A stretch of DNA of 64,000 nt from Aliidiomarina indica (GCF_015354615.1 NZ_JACAVQ010000007.1:60513-124512); one strand, 5' to 3'; shown: positions 30,533-39,246, numbered from the stretch's first letter. Numbers and translations: made by a program. The notes: generated by a model not told the origin, from the sequence alone.

Positions 30533-31291
30533 TTATGGGGTTCCTTGCTCGGTGAGAAGTCGGCGCTCTGAATCGCGACTGGGCTGGCCTAATAAGCGTT
30601 TATAGTCATCGAGGCTTTTTTGGTAACAAGTGCAGCTCACTTTTTCCAAAGCATTTCGGTTGGTAATATTTATTTTGCCACGGCTGTATTGGATGAGATT
30701 GTTTTGCTGCATGACGCCTGCCGCAACAGTAACCCCGCTTCGTCGCACCCCTAACATATCTGCGAGAAACTGGTGAGTGAGGTGAAACTCATTACTATGA
30801 GCGCGATCCTGACTCATGAGTAGCCAACGGGCTAAGCGTTGATCGAGCTCATGAAAATGGGCACAGGCGGCACTTATAGAGAGCTGTTGCATTAGAATAA
30901 ATAAGTACTGCATGAGAGTTGATCGTAGCTGAGGACATTGTTGTAGCACCTGCTGTAACTCGCCGACACCAATACGCCAAGCTGTGCCTTTACCTTGTAC
31001 CACCGCTTGCATGGGCACGGTAGGTAAACCAAGAACCATGGTGACACCTAACATGCCTTCATTACCGATGACACCCATTTCCAACGGTTTATGGGGCGGT
31101 AGCTTGGTGACCAGAGAGATAAATCCGCTCATTGGGAAGTAAAGATAGCTGTATCCTTCATTATGCTCGCAGAGCACAGTACCGAATTGAAGAACTACTA
31201 ACTCGCAGTGGCTTAACAACAGTAAGCGTTCCTGCTCGGGGAGATGCTCGATGAGGTGGTTTGTAATGTTTGACTCTACACATGTAGACAC
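30533..31291 (-). CDS. Crp/Fnr-family transcriptional regulator (first copy)
   Basis: 252 residues: N-terminal cyclic-nucleotide-binding-like beta-barrel (GTVLCEHNEGYSYLYFPMSG, MGVIGNEGMLG) and C-terminal winged helix (LADMLGVRRSGVTVAAGVM as recognition region), then SCTCYQ. It has no FNR-type N-terminal cysteine cluster. The ligand is unknown. The start is GTG at 31291. A paralogue lies upstream in the same direction; the two share organisation but only moderate sequence identity. A candidate operator palindrome sits about 100 bases upstream. Confidence 0.9.
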   Translation of the reverse strand: MSTCVESNITNHLIEHLPEQERLLLLSHCELVVLQFGTVLCEHNEGYSYLYFPMSGFISLVTKLPPHKPLEMGVIGNEGMLGVTMVLGLPTVPMQAVVQGKGTAWRIGVGELQQVLQQCPQLRSTLMQYLFILMQQLSISAACAHFHELDQRLARWLLMSQDRAHSNEFHLTHQFLADMLGVRRSGVTVAAGVMQQNNLIQYSRGKINITNRNALEKVSCTCYQKSLDDYKRLLGQPSRDSERRLLTEQGTP

Positions 31292-31389
31292 GGGAGTTAC
31301 CTTTTAACACAGGCTATACCAACATGGCGCAAGGCTAGTGCTATGTAGCCTTGAATCACAAGCATACGCAAATAGTAAACTCAGGTATG

Positions 31390-31412
31390 TGCGCTATAAC
31401 ACGTATAGCGCA
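31390..31412. promoter_or_regulatory. Perfect palindrome between the two Crp/Fnr genes
   Basis: TGCGCTATA and TATAGCGCA, 9-bp arms around 5 bases. It lies 99 bases upstream of the first Crp/Fnr gene and 22 bases after the stop of the second. No T-run follows on the minus strand, so an operator is more likely than a terminator. Confidence 0.5.
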
Positions 31413-31433
31413 GGAGGTATGGGTGGGGGCTTT

Positions 31434-32186
31434 TTATTTCTTGTTAGCCAAGAAAGGAAGCAAGCGGTTAGTTTCGGATTTAACCACGCGATAACACTCG
31501 CAACAGGTATCTTCCAGTTTCTCTCGATCGTTCACTAGAATATGGCCTCGGCTATAGTCAATAACGCCTTTCTTATGTAAACGACCCGCAGCTTCCGTTA
31601 CCCCCTCCCGGCGTACCCCTAGCATATTGGCTATGAGTTCTTGGGTCATCACGAGGTGATTACCTTCTAACCGATCGAGCGATAACAATAACCAACGACA
31701 AAGTTGTTGTTCGATACTGTGGTGACGATTACAAACGGCGGTTTGCGCCATTTGTGTAATCAGTGCTTGAGCGTAGCGCAACGTTAAATATAGCAGTTCA
31801 CCATGACGATTGAACTCGGTTTTCATGCGCGATCCAACAATGCGATAAGCATAACCGGCACTTTGGACTATTCCCCGACTCGTGGTGCTCTCTCCACCCA
31901 TCAGCAGCGACATACCGACGAAACCATCGTTGCCAACAACTGATATTTCAGCTTGGGAGCCGTTTTCCATGACATAGAGCAAAGAAACAATGCAATCTGT
32001 TGGAAAATAAACATGGCGCATTACATCACCCGTTTCATACAGTACTGCGGCTAATGGCATCTCAACCAGCTCCATGTGAGGCAGTAGGCGTTCTTGAATC
32101 TCTACAGGCAACGCATTCAAAAAATAATTTCGCGTCGGCTTTTGGTTGTCTAGTTTAGAGTGATCCACTTTCGAAACAGTTGTCAT
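31434..32186 (-). CDS. Crp/Fnr-family transcriptional regulator (second copy)
   Basis: 250 residues with the same two-domain plan: sensor barrel (AAVLYETGDVMRHVYFPTD, VVGNDGFVGMSLLMGG) and winged helix (IANMLGVRREGVTEAAGRL, IDYSRGHILVNDRE), ending in the CCECY block common to this subgroup. No iron-sulfur cysteine cluster is visible. ATG at 32186 with AAAGGA upstream. Paralogue of the neighbouring gene at 30533-31291; gene duplication followed by divergence is the simplest explanation. A TGTGC-N6-GCACA palindrome in its promoter region suggests control by a Crp-type protein, perhaps itself. Confidence 0.9.
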   Translation of the reverse strand: MTTVSKVDHSKLDNQKPTRNYFLNALPVEIQERLLPHMELVEMPLAAVLYETGDVMRHVYFPTDCIVSLLYVMENGSQAEISVVGNDGFVGMSLLMGGESTTSRGIVQSAGYAYRIVGSRMKTEFNRHGELLYLTLRYAQALITQMAQTAVCNRHHSIEQQLCRWLLLSLDRLEGNHLVMTQELIANMLGVRREGVTEAAGRLHKKGVIDYSRGHILVNDREKLEDTCCECYRVVKSETNRLLPFLANKK

Positions 32187-32244
32187 TGCTCATTCCTTTT
32201 CAGCACTGGCAAGCGTTCAGTATAGTTCACCAATTGCCACTATC

Positions 32245-32260
32245 TGTGCGATACCGCACA
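32245..32260. promoter_or_regulatory. Crp-type palindrome upstream of the second Crp/Fnr gene
   Basis: TGTGC-N6-GCACA (TGTGCGATACCGCACA), the 5-6-5 geometry of CRP-family operators but with C/G instead of A/T at the fifth position. It lies 58 bases before the regulator's start codon and in the shared upstream region of the divergent PRC-barrel gene. Confidence 0.5.
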
Positions 32261-32503
32261 TATAGAATCCGCTGCATAACCGCACAACCGAATAGATTAC
32301 GAAATAACCCAATATTATGAAGTAGATAGATCGAAGTTAAGGGCTAGTCGTCGGCTACTCTGTGTATGTTTTTCAAGAATCTTTACACACGTATATTTCG
32401 TTAGGTGTGATAACGAACGGAGCATGTGCTGAAGAGGGCTTATGCTTTCGAACTTGCCCGAACATCTTCGTTCGCAGGCAAGTCTCTTCGGAAGGAGCTT
32501 ACT
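32261..32503. other. Divergent promoter region
   Basis: The 317-base gap between the second Crp/Fnr gene and the divergent PRC-barrel gene (32187-32503). Besides the palindrome at 32245 it is AT-rich and should contain both promoters; no confident -35/-10 pair was fixed and no coding remnant was seen. Confidence 0.5.
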
Positions 32504-32923
32504 ATGAACTATGAAACACGCGATACAATGGGTATCTACAAGGCAAATGGCGTAGGCCCTGGCCCTGGACCTCACCAAATGGGTGCAAACACCCTGGTGG
32601 GCAATGATGTTTGCAATCATAAAGAAGAAAGCCTCGGTGACATTAAGGAAATTATGTTGGATGTGACCAATGGCAAGGTTACTTATGCCGTTCTTTCATT
32701 CGGTTCGTTTCTTGGTATGGGCGAAAAATTGTTTGCAGTGCCGTGGTCTGCACTCACTCTTGATACTGAGAACAAACGCTTTATCTTAAATGTTGAAAAG
32801 GACAGCCTGAGTGATGCGCCAGGTTTCGACAAGAAAGATTGGCCAAACATGGCTGATGCGACTTGGAGCAACGATGTGGATGCTTACTATGCGTCGGAGC
32901 GTTTAGATAGTGCCCCGCGGTAA
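32504..32923 (+). CDS. PRC-barrel domain protein
   Basis: 139 residues, no signal peptide, one PRC-barrel domain at about 25-100 (NTLVGNDVCNHKEESLGDIK, VLSFGSFLGMGEKLFAVPW). The GSFLGMGEK block mirrors the VGGFLGMGEK of the two-domain exported protein at 29370, so they are relatives with different locations. ATG at 32504 has AAGGAG 6 bases upstream; an in-frame start further upstream is not needed. A Gly-Pro run (VGPGPGPHQ) precedes the domain. Family function is unknown; such genes are often stress-induced. Confidence 0.85.
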   Translation: MNYETRDTMGIYKANGVGPGPGPHQMGANTLVGNDVCNHKEESLGDIKEIMLDVTNGKVTYAVLSFGSFLGMGEKLFAVPWSALTLDTENKRFILNVEKDSLSDAPGFDKKDWPNMADATWSNDVDAYYASERLDSAPR

Positions 32924-32943
32924 CATTTTCTGATGCTCGGAGT

Positions 32944-32970
32944 AAACCCGCTCTTGTGAGCGGGTTTTTT
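32944..32970 (+). terminator. Intrinsic terminator of the PRC-barrel gene
   Basis: Ten-bp stem AAACCCGCTC/GAGCGGGTTT, TTGT loop, followed by T-run. Confidence 0.9.
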
Positions 32971-33054
32971 GTGTGTTGTGTTGCCTAGTGCACATACAGA
33001 ACAGGAAAAACACTGCATATTGGTAAATCAAATTGAAAGAATAGGTACAACGTT

Positions 33055-33201
33055 ATGTTAGAAACAATCATCGTATTATTACTTATTTTCTGGGCTTTTG
33101 GTCTATTAACGTCTTATACCATGGGTGGGTTTATTCACATCTTACTGGTTGTTGCATTAGTGGTTATCGTCGTGCGCCTGTTGCGCGGTCGTAGCATTTA
33201 A
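33055..33201 (+). CDS. Lmo0937-family miniature membrane protein
   Basis: A 48-residue protein in two hydrophobic segments (about 3-18 and 27-41) split by TSYTMGGFIHIL and ending in a basic RLLRGRSI tail. The SYTxGGFIHxLL block and the length match the Lmo0937 family of tiny membrane proteins, which occur in many bacteria, often among stress genes, with no known biochemical role. ATG at 33055; the ribosome site is weak (AGGT). It lies between two terminators, so it is probably transcribed alone. Confidence 0.8.
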   Translation: MLETIIVLLLIFWAFGLLTSYTMGGFIHILLVVALVVIVVRLLRGRSI

Positions 33202-33291
33202 TTACCCTAAGATTTCCTATTGGTGCGAGCATAAAGCGCGGAATACTCTGAGGTTACGAGCATGTTTTCCTTGAGCAAAGAATTGAATAAA

Positions 33292-33318
33292 AAAAGCAGC
33301 ACGGTGAGTGCTGCTTTT
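33292..33318. terminator. Intrinsic terminator, probably bidirectional
   Basis: AAAAGCAGCAC and its complement around GGTGA, with A-run before and TTTT after; follows the Lmo0937-type gene by 90 bases. Confidence 0.75.
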
Positions 33319-33347
33319 GAATGAAAAGAAAGCTAGTTTCTTATGCG

Positions 33348-33455
33348 TTACTTAAATTCTTCATCAATGGGTGTTTGTGCGAAGTAGTTCGTGTAATTAC
33401 TGAGGGTTTTTTGCCCGACTAACAGAACGACTTCAAGCACATGCTTCTGTGACAA
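33348..33455 (-). pseudogene. 3' fragment of a carboxymuconolactone decarboxylase (AhpD-like) gene
   Basis: Minus-strand frame of 35 codons between two stops, without start codon, reading SQKHVLEVVLLVGQKTLSNY then TNYFAQTPIDEEFK. This is the C-terminal helix pair of carboxymuconolactone decarboxylase-family proteins (VLEVVL...KTLSNYTNH.AQTP pattern). The catalytic CxxC region is absent. The 339-base gap 33202-33540 otherwise holds only the two terminators. Confidence 0.75.
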
Positions 33456-33484
33456 TCAACTATTAGGCGTGTTGTGAAAGAAAT

Positions 33485-33518
33485 CGCAGAACTTACCCAA
33501 GAACGAATAAGTTCTGCG
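33485..33518 (-). terminator. Putative terminator of the DUF885 gene
   Basis: CGCAGAACTT/AAGTTCTGCG, 10-bp stem with 14-base loop, followed on the minus strand by TTTCTTTC; 22 bases after the gene's stop. Confidence 0.65.
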
Positions 33519-33540
33519 AATTGAGACTGGTTTTGCCGGG

Positions 33541-35412
33541 TTAGTAGCCTTCCGCGCCCAGTTTCACGCGCTCTATCCAGTTATGAACACGTGCTTCAAG
33601 CAGCGGTAAGGGCAATGAGCCACCGCCAAGAACGGTATCGTGAAAAGCGCGAATATCAAATAACGCACCCAGCTCTTGTTCCGCTTCGGCACGCAAATCT
33701 TGAATACGCATCATACCAATTTTGTATGCGGTGGCTTGTCCGGGCCATACCAAGTAACGCTGCACTTCCGCTACAATGGAGCCTTCCGTTATCGGAGTAT
33801 TCTCTTTAAAGTAGTCGATGGCATCTTGTTCGGTCCATCCCATTGCATGCATGCCTGTGTCGACAACTAATCGGGCGGCCCGCCAAATTTCAGCAATCAG
33901 GCGACCGAAATCTGAGTAATCATCCTCGTACCCGCCCATTTCTTTGGCAAGCAACTCTGAATACAACGCCCAACCTTCCGTATACACGGTATGCCGCTCT
34001 TGGGTTCGGAAACGGGGAATGCCTCTGAGTTCTTGGGCAATTGAAATTTGCATATGATGCCCCGGATTGCCTTCATGATAAGCCACCGCTTCCATATCTA
34101 TCTTGGGCATCGAGCGCATATCGGAGAGGTGTGCATAGTAAATTCCAGGACGTGAACCATCCGGTGTTCCTGGATAGTAGTGTTGCGGTGCACCATCTTG
34201 CTCGCGGAATGGTTCAACCCGACGCACAACTAAATCAGCCTGAGGTAAAATGCCGAAAAACTCAGGTAATTTCTCGTTAATGGCATCAAGAAATGCCTTT
34301 GAGTCGTCGAGATAGGCCTGCCGGCCCTCATCGGTATTCGGATAGTAGAATTGATCATCCTCGAGTACAAACTCGAAAAACTCATCCAAAGTACCGGCAA
34401 ATTCAACCCGATCCATAATCTCGCGCATCTCGTCTTGGATACGTGCCACTTCATTAATACCAATTCGGTGAATCTCTTCGGCGCTCAAATCGGTGGTGGT
34501 GTGGAACCACAGCATATGCTGGTAATAATCATCACCGCCTTCAAACCGACTAACACCGGTCGGGTTTGTGGGGGCATGTTCCATATCGGACTCTAACCAA
34601 GCAATCATGCCTTGGTAGGCGGGGCCAACATGGTTAAGCAGGGCGGACCGTGCTGCAGCCATGTAACGATTCATGTCATCGTAACTGATAGCATCAGCAT
34701 CGTGTAGCTTGTTAATTTTGGAATAGGCATCTTGATACATCGGCGAGCGCGTCGAGGTTTCTTCGAAAGGTGCCCCTGTTACTAAGTTGCGCGCTTGTTG
34801 AATAGCGCCCTTATATGCAAAATCCGGCGGTCGAATGCCATTTTCTGCACGTGATTGCGCCATTTCTGTCATGGTATTCAGGCGATCCCCCATGACTTCT
34901 AAACGCGCAATGTAAGCTTGTAAATCTTCTTCGCTCTCAACATTATGAAAACCGATGATGAACTGGGCTAGGTTGGCATGTTGGCTCGACATTTGGTGGA
35001 GCACATAGCCGAAATCGCGATACTCTGCGCTACGTTGCGCTCTATCGACATTATACAACCATAAATCATAGGAAGTTTGGGCTTCTTCATTGAGTAGGGT
35101 GTAGTCGAAATTGGCTTGCATCTCTACGGCGGTGCGTTCCAGCCACGCCAACATTTCTTCTTGCGCTTCTTCGCTGATGTCATCAAGTTCGTCATAGCGA
35201 TCTTTGCGCCCGAGCATTGTCATCTGAATAGGGCTGAGCTGGAGCCTTTCTTCATAACGTTCATCAAACCAACGGTTAAGTCGCTCCGATTCGGTAAGTG
35301 CTGCTTCAACCCGAGTCGACACATCAGGTGAGGCAACTTCTTGCCGCTGGGGGGCTTCTCCACAGCCAATAATCAATGCAGTTGTGCTTAAAATGAGTAA
35401 CAGACGTTTCAT
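33541..35412 (-). CDS. DUF885 lipoprotein, putative zinc metallopeptidase
   Basis: 623 residues starting at ATG 35412 (GAGGAGA upstream). The N-terminus is a lipoprotein signal (LLLILSTTALIIGC, lipid anchor on the Cys). The body matches DUF885 proteins, with the motif YHEGNPGHHMQ near residue 445-455 and TEGWALYSE about 30 residues later. These resemble a thermolysin-like zinc site with a distal glutamate, so a peptidase role is likely but unproven for the family. It should sit in the periplasm, anchored to the inner or outer membrane. Monocistronic, divergent from rnr. Confidence 0.88.
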   Translation of the reverse strand: MKRLLLILSTTALIIGCGEAPQRQEVASPDVSTRVEAALTESERLNRWFDERYEERLQLSPIQMTMLGRKDRYDELDDISEEAQEEMLAWLERTAVEMQANFDYTLLNEEAQTSYDLWLYNVDRAQRSAEYRDFGYVLHQMSSQHANLAQFIIGFHNVESEEDLQAYIARLEVMGDRLNTMTEMAQSRAENGIRPPDFAYKGAIQQARNLVTGAPFEETSTRSPMYQDAYSKINKLHDADAISYDDMNRYMAAARSALLNHVGPAYQGMIAWLESDMEHAPTNPTGVSRFEGGDDYYQHMLWFHTTTDLSAEEIHRIGINEVARIQDEMREIMDRVEFAGTLDEFFEFVLEDDQFYYPNTDEGRQAYLDDSKAFLDAINEKLPEFFGILPQADLVVRRVEPFREQDGAPQHYYPGTPDGSRPGIYYAHLSDMRSMPKIDMEAVAYHEGNPGHHMQISIAQELRGIPRFRTQERHTVYTEGWALYSELLAKEMGGYEDDYSDFGRLIAEIWRAARLVVDTGMHAMGWTEQDAIDYFKENTPITEGSIVAEVQRYLVWPGQATAYKIGMMRIQDLRAEAEQELGALFDIRAFHDTVLGGGSLPLPLLEARVHNWIERVKLGAEGY

Positions 35413-35544
35413 GATGTCTCCTCGCATGCTGTGCGATTCTTTTAGATACGAACAGTTTCAGCCTTTATAAACTTACTATGTCACGAATTTTTTTGTGAAC
35501 CTATTGAAGCCTAGCAGGTTTTTAGGAACTTGTGGGGTTTCAAG

Positions 35545-35574
35545 TTACGCATGGGCTCACGGGAGTGATATACT
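35545..35574 (+). promoter_or_regulatory. Putative rnr promoter (extended -10)
   Basis: TTACGC, 18-base spacer, TATACT preceded by TG one base upstream (extended -10). Start of transcription near 35581, about 65 bases before rnr. Confidence 0.5.
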
Positions 35575-35645
35575 GGTTGAAAGATGGTCGAACTGAGACC
35601 TAAACATTTTCAATCCTGCAAACATGCAACGGATACCCAGATTTT

Positions 35646-38036
35646 ATGAGTCAAGACACAAACACCCCGCAACCGCAATTTGATGTGGAAATCCCATCCC
35701 GTGAAGCGATGTTGGAAGTGATTCGTGATGCAGTTAAACCTGTTCCCTATCAAGATATACTGGCGCATTTTAAGCTGAAAGATGAGCGTCAGCATATTGG
35801 TGTGAAGCGACGTTTACGAGCCATGGAACGTGATGGTCAGCTCGTTTATACACGCAATGATTCCTATGGCCTACCTGAGCGTATGGATCTGAAAAAAGGC
35901 GTGGTGATAGGTCATCGCGATGGGTTTGGTTTTGTGCAGCTCGATGAAGGCGGGCAAGATCTTTATCTTCCTTATCATCAGATGCAATTAGTGATGCATG
36001 GTGATCGGGTACTGGTAAAGGCGGGCTCAACCGATTCTCGTGGGCGACGAGAGGGACGTATCGTTCGTAGCCTGAGTGAAGAAAAACGCGAAATCGTTGG
36101 TCGCTACTTTTTTGAGCAAGGCTTATCGTTAGTGGTGCCCGATGATACCCGTCAGGGGCAAGATTTAATTATTCCTCCCGAGCACGTGAATGGTGCCCGC
36201 CATGGACAAATGGTGGTAGCAGAGGTTTTAGCGCGACCAAGTCGACGCTCATCGCCACTGGCAAGAGTCAAAGAAATTCTTGGTGATCATTTAGCGCCAG
36301 GCATGGAAATAGAAGTGGCTATCCGCGAACATGGCATTCCCTATGAGTGGCCTGATGCACTAGCTAAAGAAGCTGAGAGCATTCCTGCCGAGGTGTCTGA
36401 TAAAGACAAGCAAGGTCGCGTCGATTTACGTAAATTACCGTTAGTGACCATTGACGGTGAAGATGCCCGCGATTTTGATGATGCAGTGTTTTGCCAACCG
36501 GATGGCAAAGGCTTTCGCTTATGGGTCGCTATCGCTGATGTCAGCCATTATGTTCGTCCGGGTACCGCGTTAGATAAAGAAGCTCTCGCTCGCGGTAATT
36601 CCGTATATTTTCCTAATCATGTAGTGCCGATGCTGCCCGAAGCGCTATCGAACGGATTGTGTTCGCTTAATCCTCAGGTAGACCGTCTATGTATGGTTGC
36701 AGAAATGGTCATTGGGGCGCGCGGTAAGTTACTGGAATATAGTTTCTATCCTGCGGTGATGAACTCCCATGCGCGCCTAACCTATACCAAGGTGGCGGCA
36801 ATTCTTGAAGGCGACCCGCAGTTACGCAAGGAATACGATAAGGTTGTTCCGCATATCGAGAACTTGCAGAAACTATATAAAGTATTGCGAAGTACCCGAG
36901 AAAAACGGGGCGCAATCGATTTTGATACGGTTGAAACCCGCTTTATCTTCAATGCTGAACGAAAAATTGATCGTATTGTGCCGGTGCATCGCAATCAAGC
37001 GCATATGCTGATTGAAGAATGCATGATTATGGCGAATGTCGCTGCTGCCCAATTCGTCGAGAAGCATAAAGGTGGCGCATTGTTCCGGGTGCATGATCTA
37101 CCAGATGAAGATCGGTTAATGGCGTTTCGGATGGTACTCGGAGAGCTAGGGCTAACCATGCCGCTGCAAGGCGAACCCCACCCCCGCGACTTTGCCCAGG
37201 TATTAGAGCAGATCGCGGATCGGCCAGACCGAGAGCTCATTCAAACCATGTTGCTACGCTCGTTGCAGCAAGCGGTGTATAGCTCCGATAATCGAGGCCA
37301 TTTCGGTTTGAGCTTGGCAGGTTATGCGCACTTTACATCGCCTATACGGCGTTATCCCGATCTAATATTGCATCGTGAGATTAAGCGTATTCTTAGCGAA
37401 ACCCTGCCCGGGATGCCCGGTTTAGAAGGCGCGCACTACTATGATACGGCCGCGCTCGGTGAGCTTGGTCCCCATTGTTCACATACCGAACGACGGGCCG
37501 ATGATGCCACCCGACAGGTGGATGAGTTCCTCAAGTGTGAATTCATGCAAGACCATGTGGGTGATGAGTTCGACGGGGTAATTTCCTCGGTGACTAACTT
37601 TGGCCTGTTTATTCGCCTGAACGATTTGATGATTGATGGGTTAGTGCATATTTCAAATATGACCCAAGAATATTATCACTATGACGCTGATCGCCATTTG
37701 TTAATTGGAGAAAGCAGCGGCAAAGTTTATCGAATAGGCGATAAAGCGAGAGTAAAAGTGGCTGCGTCCAACTTAGTGGAACGTAAAATTGACTTCGCGC
37801 TTATCTCCGTTGAGCACACATCGGCGGCGTTGCCTCCGCGCAAACGTGTTGATAATAAACGAGGCAAACGCAAAGAGTCGGGCAAAGGTTCCGGACGTGG
37901 TGCTAAGCCTGAACGCAGCGGGTCACAAAGCAAAGGCAAGCGTGGCTCGGGAAAACCTAAAGGTAAGGGTAGCCCGAAGAAAACCGGCGGTTCGCCTTCA
38001 GGTAAAAGTCCAAAACAGAAAAAACGGCGGTCTTGA
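35646..38036 (+). CDS. rnr: Ribonuclease R
   Basis: 3'-5' exoribonuclease that degrades structured RNA, including rRNA and mRNA. The 796-residue protein has an N-terminal winged helix (EAMLEVIRDAVKPVPYQDIL), two cold-shock domains, the RNB catalytic domain (TIDGEDARDFDDAVF near 270-285, with the metal-binding aspartates), an S1 domain (GVISSVTNFGLFIRL) and a 60-residue Lys/Gly/Ser-rich tail that probably binds RNA and ribosomes. No strong ribosome site precedes the ATG. Its stop overlaps the rlmB start (TGATG). Confidence 0.97.
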   Translation: MSQDTNTPQPQFDVEIPSREAMLEVIRDAVKPVPYQDILAHFKLKDERQHIGVKRRLRAMERDGQLVYTRNDSYGLPERMDLKKGVVIGHRDGFGFVQLDEGGQDLYLPYHQMQLVMHGDRVLVKAGSTDSRGRREGRIVRSLSEEKREIVGRYFFEQGLSLVVPDDTRQGQDLIIPPEHVNGARHGQMVVAEVLARPSRRSSPLARVKEILGDHLAPGMEIEVAIREHGIPYEWPDALAKEAESIPAEVSDKDKQGRVDLRKLPLVTIDGEDARDFDDAVFCQPDGKGFRLWVAIADVSHYVRPGTALDKEALARGNSVYFPNHVVPMLPEALSNGLCSLNPQVDRLCMVAEMVIGARGKLLEYSFYPAVMNSHARLTYTKVAAILEGDPQLRKEYDKVVPHIENLQKLYKVLRSTREKRGAIDFDTVETRFIFNAERKIDRIVPVHRNQAHMLIEECMIMANVAAAQFVEKHKGGALFRVHDLPDEDRLMAFRMVLGELGLTMPLQGEPHPRDFAQVLEQIADRPDRELIQTMLLRSLQQAVYSSDNRGHFGLSLAGYAHFTSPIRRYPDLILHREIKRILSETLPGMPGLEGAHYYDTAALGELGPHCSHTERRADDATRQVDEFLKCEFMQDHVGDEFDGVISSVTNFGLFIRLNDLMIDGLVHISNMTQEYYHYDADRHLLIGESSGKVYRIGDKARVKVAASNLVERKIDFALISVEHTSAALPPRKRVDNKRGKRKESGKGSGRGAKPERSGSQSKGKRGSGKPKGKGSPKKTGGSPSGKSPKQKKRRS

Positions 38037-38785
38037 TGAGTAAGAATGATGTAGTTTTTGGTATCCACTCAGTATCTGCAGTGCTGCAGCACCATCCTGA
38101 GCGTGCCATTGAATTATTTGTGCAAAAAGATCGTGATGATTCCGCGGTGCAAGACATCGTAAAACTGGCGCGTCAGATTGGGGTACGCCCTCAATTTAGC
38201 CATCGTAAAACCTTGGATGAGCGTATTGGCGAAGGCAATCATCAAGGGGTGTTGCTATTTGTTACTCCTGCACGGCAATACCAAGAAGCAGATTTGCCTG
38301 AGTTGTGTCAGCAAGCGGGTCAAAAAGCATTGTTCTTGGTGCTCGACCAAGTAACGGATCCACATAACCTGGGCGCGTGCCTGCGAACCGCTGATGCTTC
38401 GGGTGTAACTGCGGTGATCGTACCGAAAGACAAATCGGCAAATCTTAATAGTACCGTGCGCAAAGTTGCTAGTGGCGCCGCTGAAGTGGTGCCTTTGGTT
38501 ACTGCAACAAATTTAGCGCGGGCTTTACGTATTTTAAAAGATGAAGGTGTTTGGGTGACCGGCACTGCCGGCGAAGCCACGCAAACCTTATATCAGAATA
38601 AATTTGCTGGCCCTGTGGCGTTGGTGATGGGGGCCGAAGGCACGGGCATGCGCCGACTCACCCGCGAGCTTTGTGATGATTTAGTCGCTATTCCGCTAGC
38701 AGGTACGGTGGGTAGTTTAAATGTGTCAGTGGCGGCCGGAGTTTGTCTGTTTGAAGTGGTCCGCCAACGTGGGTTGCAAGGCTAG
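38036..38785 (+). CDS. rlmB: 23S rRNA (Gm2251) 2'-O-methyltransferase
   Basis: SPOUT-fold enzyme that methylates G2251 in the peptidyl-transferase P loop. The 249-residue protein has the N-terminal RNA-binding domain (VFGIHSVSAVLQ) and the knotted SAM domain with LDQVTDPHNLGACLRTADA, VMGAEGTGMRRL and IPLAGTVGSLNVSVAAGV. ATG 38036 overlaps the rnr stop by one base, so the genes are coupled, as in E. coli. Confidence 0.96.
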   Translation: MSKNDVVFGIHSVSAVLQHHPERAIELFVQKDRDDSAVQDIVKLARQIGVRPQFSHRKTLDERIGEGNHQGVLLFVTPARQYQEADLPELCQQAGQKALFLVLDQVTDPHNLGACLRTADASGVTAVIVPKDKSANLNSTVRKVASGAAEVVPLVTATNLARALRILKDEGVWVTGTAGEATQTLYQNKFAGPVALVMGAEGTGMRRLTRELCDDLVAIPLAGTVGSLNVSVAAGVCLFEVVRQRGLQG

Positions 38786-38787
38786 GC

Positions 38788-39237
38788 ATGACAGACAACG
38801 CTTCCGAAACAAAAAGCGCTTGGTGGCAGAAGCTGGCGCCTGTTGTGGCTATTGTCGCGGTCGTTATTGCTTTATTGATCTTGGCCTGGGTAGGTACGCC
38901 CGATGATGCAGATCGTGTGTACCGGCCGCCGGTTGCGCTAACAGTTGAATTAACCGAGAATTCCCGACCGCTGACTATTTTGGCGGACGATTTACACTAC
39001 CGCATGAACACGCACCATACCTACCGCATCACTGACGCGCCAGAGACTGCGCATTTTGTTGTAGAAGTGCGTGTGCGAACCATCGAACAGGGTATTCGCG
39101 CAGAGGCGGATATTTCCTCGTCGAGCAGTTCAGGTTTTACGCAAGTGGTCGAAGGGCCTGAAAATGCGAGTTTAATGCTGTCTGGCAAACTCTTTTCATT
39201 AATTAATCAAGAAATCACCCGACAAACCAATCAATAA
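38788..39237 (+). CDS. Membrane-anchored hypothetical protein
   Basis: Not recognised. 149 residues: a short cytosolic start, one membrane helix (about 15-35, LAPVVAIVAVVIALLILAWV) and a periplasmic domain rich in beta strands (VALTVELTEN, HFVVEVRVRTIEQ) with a serine run (SSSSSSG). It begins two bases after rlmB stops and probably belongs to the rnr-rlmB transcript. No function can be inferred. Confidence 0.7.
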   Translation: MTDNASETKSAWWQKLAPVVAIVAVVIALLILAWVGTPDDADRVYRPPVALTVELTENSRPLTILADDLHYRMNTHHTYRITDAPETAHFVVEVRVRTIEQGIRAEADISSSSSSGFTQVVEGPENASLMLSGKLFSLINQEITRQTNQ

Positions 39238-39246
39238 AGTTCTAAT

